Source: Saprospiraceae bacterium (GTDB lineage: Bacteria; Bacteroidota; Bacteroidia; Chitinophagales; Saprospiraceae). From it: 49,943 nt of DNA. This document shows, one piece after another, positions 45,558-49,943 of the stretch (positions are counted from its first letter, which is position 1; each line of letters starts with the position of its first letter). Under the pieces are notes generated by a model. It was not told the origin of the DNA. It was given only the letters and a program-made list of their open reading frames with translations, and did not search any database. The stretch covers positions 1 through 49,943 of the forward strand of contig JAHDIE010000026.1 in assembly GCA_020630955.1 (NCBI GenBank), in the 5' to 3' direction. Made by a program: the position numbers and the translations under genes.

Positions 45558-48446
45558 TTATTCAATAAGTCCTGCATCAATATATAAAATTTGTTCTCCA
45601 CATTCAACAGTGAATACCTGTGTTCTTCCTGTTTGTGGGTTTATGTCGCTATTCCAGGTATCAGCAAGCTCACCCAATTGTTCTGTAAATTCGAATCCTA
45701 TTGGTAACATTACCTCAATGATGTAATTTCCTTCATACTCTCCTTGGAATAGATAATTTCCTAAGTCATCGGTCAATTGCGAGGCAACGATTTCTAAAGA
45801 TTCAGCATCTAGTAAGTTGACTGTTACACTGTCCTTGGCCAAATCTCCAGCATCAAATTGCCCAGGTTGACCTCCTTCTTTATCTATAAAGACTTGATTT
45901 CCTATGGTTGTAAATTGATTGTTTAATGTAATCTCTCCTTGATATGCGCAACCGAATTGATCATAAATTTCATAAAAGTAAGTTCCTGCTCCTAAATTCT
46001 CAATCGTAAATTCATTTGAATCTAGTTCTGACCAAAAAATCTGACTATAATTGTTTGTATTTACAATTTGAATACTTCCATTGCTATTTCCACAACTTGG
46101 TAATATTTGGCTGCTTTCAATTTCTGGTATAGGATTACTGAATACCTCGATTTCTGTAGCGCATTGTGAATTATTTGCATCGGTCACGGTTACAGAATAT
46201 ATTCCCTCATCAAATACCTCAATTGATTGAGTTATTTCTCCTGTATTCCACTCATATGAGTATGGTGGGCTTCCGCTATTGACTTCGATTCCAATGTTTG
46301 TTCCAGTGAATTCACATAAGGAGATGCTTCCAACAGTAGGAAATGTTACGCAATCTAACTGATCAAATGTAATAATTCCCAAACCAAAATCTCTATATTC
46401 TTGACCTACCTCTAATTGGAGTGTCTCAGTTAGTCCCTCAGGATCAAAATCGTTATCTATTGATTCATTTGACCCTTCGTTATATAGGGTAGTGCTTTCA
46501 TTGGATTCTAAGATATACCTTAAATAAAAATCGGTGTTTGCTTCTACATAGCCAAAGAAATTATTTTCATCATCATAATTCATTTTTATGATGCTGCCAT
46601 TCATATAAATAAAAATATTTTCTGGTGTCAAAGGTGGTTCGCCATTATCGTAGATGCCATTTAGGTTTATATCTTCCCAAGCAAACCCATAAATTTTAGC
46701 AATAGGAGTATAAAGATCAAATTTAATCCTAAAATCTCCTTCTACTTGAACCGGATTTCCATTAGGATCTAATAAGGTTCCTGAATAGATTCCTTGAATA
46801 TAACCATTTTCAAAATTGTCTAATGTAGAGAAATTAATATTCATATTGGAGCAATTCTCATCATTACAAGAAATGTATTCAGACCAAACATTATCAAATG
46901 AAACTGTTGTTGGTTGATTGTCACCAAGGGTTGGTTCTATGAGGTCAAAAAATGCTCCTCCATCTATTCCACTACCATAAAATGATAATCCCCCGATCCC
47001 AAATCTAGCCCCAACATCATATACTGTACCCAAGTCTTGTCCTTCAATTCTAAGGCTTAACCACTCATCAACTTCAAGACTACAGGCATCTATTGTACCT
47101 ACTGAAATTAAATTTTGGCCTAAGGAATCTATTGTAATTTCTTCACTGGTTGTTCCCAAATCTGTGTTAATTGCAAATAAGGATATATTTGAAAATTCAA
47201 AACCACATAATAGCCTTGACGAGCTAAAAGTTCCATCATTAGAAATGTCTACAATTACGCAGTCATTTTCTCCATAGGTGAGTTTTACATACCCAGCTGT
47301 GATCGGAACACCTTCACAAAGTACTGTACCTTCAATGGTTATAAGTTCATTGCTCACAGCGGCAACAATTGGAGGCAAGTTGGTGTCTTCTGCAAAGCTA
47401 CCTAAAGGTCCTTGGTATAATGAATTACCACATTCATCAAATACAGTGATCTCTAATGAAACATCTTTAGGTACCAAACCTGAAAATGCACCTTCCCCAT
47501 TTGTAAAACCGGATCCACATACTGTTGAATTTTGAATATTGATTTTAATCAAAGCATTTGAAATAGCTATGCCATTGGGGTCTTGAATAATGCCACTGAT
47601 TTGTACAAGGTCATAAGGGTAATCACAATTCCAAAATGAGAAATGAGAAACTTGACCAACATAGTTACCATTTATTAAGGATGCTTCTCCTTCTTCCCTC
47701 CATATCCCTGTATCATCTAAATACCACATTGGCAAAATTCCTGGTAATTCATTAAATGAAGGTGCTTGCATGCTTACTTCTGCAGTGCTTCCTGCTGCTA
47801 AATTTAATTTTTCACCAGAATCAGTGTAGAGTTCAACTGCAACCATTCCATAGGATCCAAGTGATTTAAATTTATTTTCTTTATCAATCCCTCTTAAATC
47901 TCCAGGCATACTCAATAAAGTTGAACTTAGTTCTGGGTTATACCAATGGAAGTATGCAATCACATCACCACTGTAGCTCAGGTTACTGTCCTCATAGATT
48001 ATTGAATTTGAAGGAAATCGTATACTGGTTCCTAGTTCTTCTATCACTCCTCCATTAGAGGCATTAAAATTATGGGCGTCGCTCTTCGAAATCAACATGA
48101 TTTTTTGATAAGCATGATTCGTGTCTGATGGAAATACAAACTTATAGCCCTTAAAGAAATCTTGTTTTTCAATTGTTATCAGTGAACCTCGTTCGTTCAA
48201 TGCAATGTCTTCAAACTTAAAATATCCATTATTGTCAGTTAAAGTTGTTAGGTTGGTAAAACTAACGGCTGCATTGCTTACTGGATCACCATTCTCATCA
48301 ATGACCAGCCCATCGAAGGCTGTTGCATGTAAATAAGGAGGGTTTGGTTCAATAATGGTTTCTGTAGGAACACCATCAATATCCTTTCTGCATCCTGTAA
48401 TGCTTAAAATTGCGAGTAGTACAACTAAAACCTTAGTGATTCTCAT
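45558..48446 (-). CDS. Large surface lipoprotein with CPR-like and SdrD B-like domains
   Basis: A 962-aa lipoprotein. The frame is open to 48521, but the signal peptide MRITKVLVVLLAILSITGC begins at 48446, with Cys19 as the lipid site. The next residues, R-K-D-I-D, resemble the acidic surface-export signal reported for Bacteroidota lipoproteins. Residues 25-100 are a carboxypeptidase-regulatory-like fold (D-G-L-V-I-D-E-N-G-D-P-V-S-N-A), then several beta sandwiches to about 600, two SdrD B-like domains (G-F-A-W-E-D-I-N-L-N-G-I-Y-D and G-N-Q-V-F-I-D-K-E-G-G) and a PKD-like piece between (YSYEWNTGEITQSIEV). No T9SS sorting domain is present. It is the first gene of the sigma operon, so it may be the sensor or the target. 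Confidence 0.85.
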   Translation of the reverse strand: MRITKVLVVLLAILSITGCRKDIDGVPTETIIEPNPPYLHATAFDGLVIDENGDPVSNAAVSFTNLTTLTDNNGYFKFEDIALNERGSLITIEKQDFFKGYKFVFPSDTNHAYQKIMLISKSDAHNFNASNGGVIEELGTSIRFPSNSIIYEDSNLSYSGDVIAYFHWYNPELSSTLLSMPGDLRGIDKENKFKSLGSYGMVAVELYTDSGEKLNLAAGSTAEVSMQAPSFNELPGILPMWYLDDTGIWREEGEASLINGNYVGQVSHFSFWNCDYPYDLVQISGIIQDPNGIAISNALIKINIQNSTVCGSGFTNGEGAFSGLVPKDVSLEITVFDECGNSLYQGPLGSFAEDTNLPPIVAAVSNELITIEGTVLCEGVPITAGYVKLTYGENDCVIVDISNDGTFSSSRLLCGFEFSNISLFAINTDLGTTSEEITIDSLGQNLISVGTIDACSLEVDEWLSLRIEGQDLGTVYDVGARFGIGGLSFYGSGIDGGAFFDLIEPTLGDNQPTTVSFDNVWSEYISCNDENCSNMNINFSTLDNFENGYIQGIYSGTLLDPNGNPVQVEGDFRIKFDLYTPIAKIYGFAWEDINLNGIYDNGEPPLTPENIFIYMNGSIIKMNYDDENNFFGYVEANTDFYLRYILESNESTTLYNEGSNESIDNDFDPEGLTETLQLEVGQEYRDFGLGIITFDQLDCVTFPTVGSISLCEFTGTNIGIEVNSGSPPYSYEWNTGEITQSIEVFDEGIYSVTVTDANNSQCATEIEVFSNPIPEIESSQILPSCGNSNGSIQIVNTNNYSQIFWSELDSNEFTIENLGAGTYFYEIYDQFGCAYQGEITLNNQFTTIGNQVFIDKEGGQPGQFDAGDLAKDSVTVNLLDAESLEIVASQLTDDLGNYLFQGEYEGNYIIEVMLPIGFEFTEQLGELADTWNSDINPQTGRTQVFTVECGEQILYIDAGLIE

Positions 48447-48488
48447 ATTCTGAATTTGTTTCAAATCTGTTATACTATAATAAATTTC

Positions 48489-48500
48489 GGCCTTTTGGCC
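48489..48500. promoter_or_regulatory. 12-bp palindrome upstream of the lipoprotein operon
   Basis: GGCCTTTTGGCC (with stem GGCC and loop TTTT) lies 43-54 bp before the chosen ATG at 48446. It is GC-rich within AT-rich DNA and could be a binding site or a small leader hairpin. It is inside the discarded N-terminal extension. Confidence 0.3.
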
Positions 48501-48622
48501 ATTTACAACTCTATTATACATGCCAGATCTATTTCGTTGCAGCTAATAATTAATTATAACCAAGAATTGAAAGGTGTTATACATATTAAATAAAAATAAA
48601 TATGTAAATAATTAATTGTGAA

Positions 48623-49855
48623 TCAATTCATATTTGCGTAAGCTTCTACCTCAGTCCAAACTCTAAATAAATTACCAGAACAAATTTTTTGGATATCAGA
48701 TGGCCTATATCCACGATCGAGTAATTCTTTGATCAAGTTGGGATAATCTGAAACATCTTTGAGACCTGTAGGTAAAGAATCTCCTACGCCATCATAATCA
48801 GAGCCAAATCCTACGTGATCTATGCCTGCAATTTTTACTACATGATCAATATGATCAGCAACTACTTTTACATTTGAGAAAGTAAGTTTGTTTTTTGACA
48901 TGAATTTTTCCATCTCTTCTTCTGCGCCAGGGCTTTCACGGTTAAGTCCTATCGACTCTAAATAGTTGTCCATTTCAATTCTTAATTGCCCTCTTTCATC
49001 TTTTACTTTCTGATCGATGAATGTTGAACCAAAATTGATCATGATAACTCCATTTTTTTCTCCTAATACTTTTAACATGTCATCATTCATATTCCTTTCA
49101 AAGCCAGGAGTGAATTTTCTACAAGAGGAGTGGGATGCAATAACGGGTACTTTTGAATATTCGATTGCTTGATAGAATGCAGAATCTGATACATGGGAGA
49201 TATCAACCATGATTCCTTCCTTATTCATTTCTTCAATTACTTCAAATCCAAATGGACTTATTCCATTCCAAGTTCTGGTGGTATCATAAGAAGAATCACA
49301 AATCAAATTATCTTTTGAGTGTGTAAGCGTGATATAATTTATTCCACGTTTGGAAAAGTGTTTTATGTTATTCAGATCATCTTCAAGGCCAGAACCATTT
49401 TCCATCCCCATGGGTAATGCTACCTTATTTTGTTTTGCAATCCTTCTAACATCTTCAGGAGTATAAGCAATTTCAAAATACTCAGGGTTTTTATTGCAAA
49501 TTGCTTCAACCATTGTAATTAAAGAATCTGCTACAGCTTTTGACCTTCCTGGGTCCTTCTGGTAGCTCGCTTGAATGTAGATAGACATAAAAGGTGCGTC
49601 AAGTCCCCCTTCTCTTGAACGAACGAAATCAAAATCCCCTTTTTCGGATTGTACCGGGATTTCTAAAAATTCCTTTTCTAATCTAAAATTCATTACTCTC
49701 AATCGATATGGAAGATCTACATGCCCATCAACTATAATAAATTCTTGGGCAAGCTTCTCGTGCATTGGTAAAATTGAATTGTTTATTGCCTCCTTTTTGC
49801 TTTTACAAGCCCAACCTGTAGCAGATATCAATATAACCAAGAGTATGTTTTTCAT
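48623..49855 (-). CDS. Membrane dipeptidase (peptidase M19), lipoprotein
   Basis: A 410-aa zinc dipeptidase of the renal dipeptidase (M19) family, with a lipoprotein signal MKNILLVILISATGWAC (Cys17). Metal-binding residues appear as D-G-H45-V-D47, the Glu of M-E-N-G-S, V-I-A-S-H-S-S-C-R and H-I-D-H-V, with G-F-G-S-D-Y-D-G-V-G at the final Asp. The fold should be a complete TIM barrel. It would cleave dipeptides in the periplasm or at the cell surface. The frame is open 21 codons further to 49918, but the signal peptide supports the ATG at 49855. It is upstream of the sigma operon on the same strand, with a 176-bp gap. Confidence 0.93.
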   Translation of the reverse strand: MKNILLVILISATGWACKSKKEAINNSILPMHEKLAQEFIIVDGHVDLPYRLRVMNFRLEKEFLEIPVQSEKGDFDFVRSREGGLDAPFMSIYIQASYQKDPGRSKAVADSLITMVEAICNKNPEYFEIAYTPEDVRRIAKQNKVALPMGMENGSGLEDDLNNIKHFSKRGINYITLTHSKDNLICDSSYDTTRTWNGISPFGFEVIEEMNKEGIMVDISHVSDSAFYQAIEYSKVPVIASHSSCRKFTPGFERNMNDDMLKVLGEKNGVIMINFGSTFIDQKVKDERGQLRIEMDNYLESIGLNRESPGAEEEMEKFMSKNKLTFSNVKVVADHIDHVVKIAGIDHVGFGSDYDGVGDSLPTGLKDVSDYPNLIKELLDRGYRPSDIQKICSGNLFRVWTEVEAYANMN

Positions 49856-49943
49856 ATCGAATGATTTGAAAATCAATTTACTGATTTTGTTTTGAGTAAC
49901 CAAGGGTGGTGAAGCCAATGATTATGTTTTCCCAAAGGAGAAC

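Noticed and set aside
48447-48521. 25-residue extension of the operon lipoprotein
   Set aside because: It would put polar residues before a complete lipoprotein signal peptide.
49856-49918. 21-residue extension of the M19 dipeptidase
   Set aside because: The lipoprotein signal starts at 49855; the extension would disrupt it.

Overview
The window looks like a chromosomal segment of a Bacteroidota bacterium, most likely a member or relative of the Saprospiraceae. The signs are AT-rich DNA, seven large secreted proteins ending in type IX secretion (T9SS) C-terminal sorting domains, TAnnTTTG promoter boxes with few Shine-Dalgarno sequences, a tmRNA tag of the G-E-x-N-(Y/F)-A-L-A-A type, and giant adhesins carrying repeated 'W-x-V-x-D-W-C' modules. 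This assignment rests on protein style only. I see no plasmid, phage, insertion sequence or CRISPR array.

Layout. 1-0.8 kb: a tmRNA gene (ssrA) on the minus strand with its terminator, next to two short direct repeats at the window edge. 0.8-3.7 kb: a small acidic protein, a SulP anion transporter with STAS domain, and a MobA-like nucleotidyltransferase. 3.8-9.5 kb: a 1379-aa T9SS repeat protein, a CBM9-like lipoprotein and a small outer-membrane barrel that seems to start at ATT. 9.9-11.9 kb: a two-gene unit of an OmpA-like protein and a membrane-anchored protein with about 25 V-I-K-E-V repeats and a C-terminal helix-hairpin-helix domain. 11.9-18.1 kb: mostly housekeeping (TPR-like protein, small membrane protein, RecQ helicase, Smr protein, GT-C glycosyltransferase, propeller lipoprotein, GNAT acetyltransferase).

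18.4-41.6 kb is a surface-protein region: two tandem paralogous 'choice-of-anchor B' propellers, a hotdog thioesterase coupled to a 1248-aa cysteine-rich repeat protein, two tandem paralogous adhesins of 1973 and 1355 aa with dockerin-like and possible cohesin-like modules (the larger also holds a C-type-lectin-like domain), and a lamin-tail/OB-fold repeat protein. 41.7-49.9 kb lies entirely on the minus strand: membrane dipeptidase, large surface lipoprotein, ECF sigma factor, a protein joining an inner-membrane anti-sigma-like segment to an outer-membrane barrel, a queuosine-precursor transporter and CtlX.

The best candidates for poorly described biology are the lipoprotein / ECF sigma / membrane-spanning barrel operon, the OmpA plus V-I-K-E-V/HhH pair, and the two adhesins that combine dockerin-like and cohesin-like segments. 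Domain calls come from reading the translations; no database or structure search was run.
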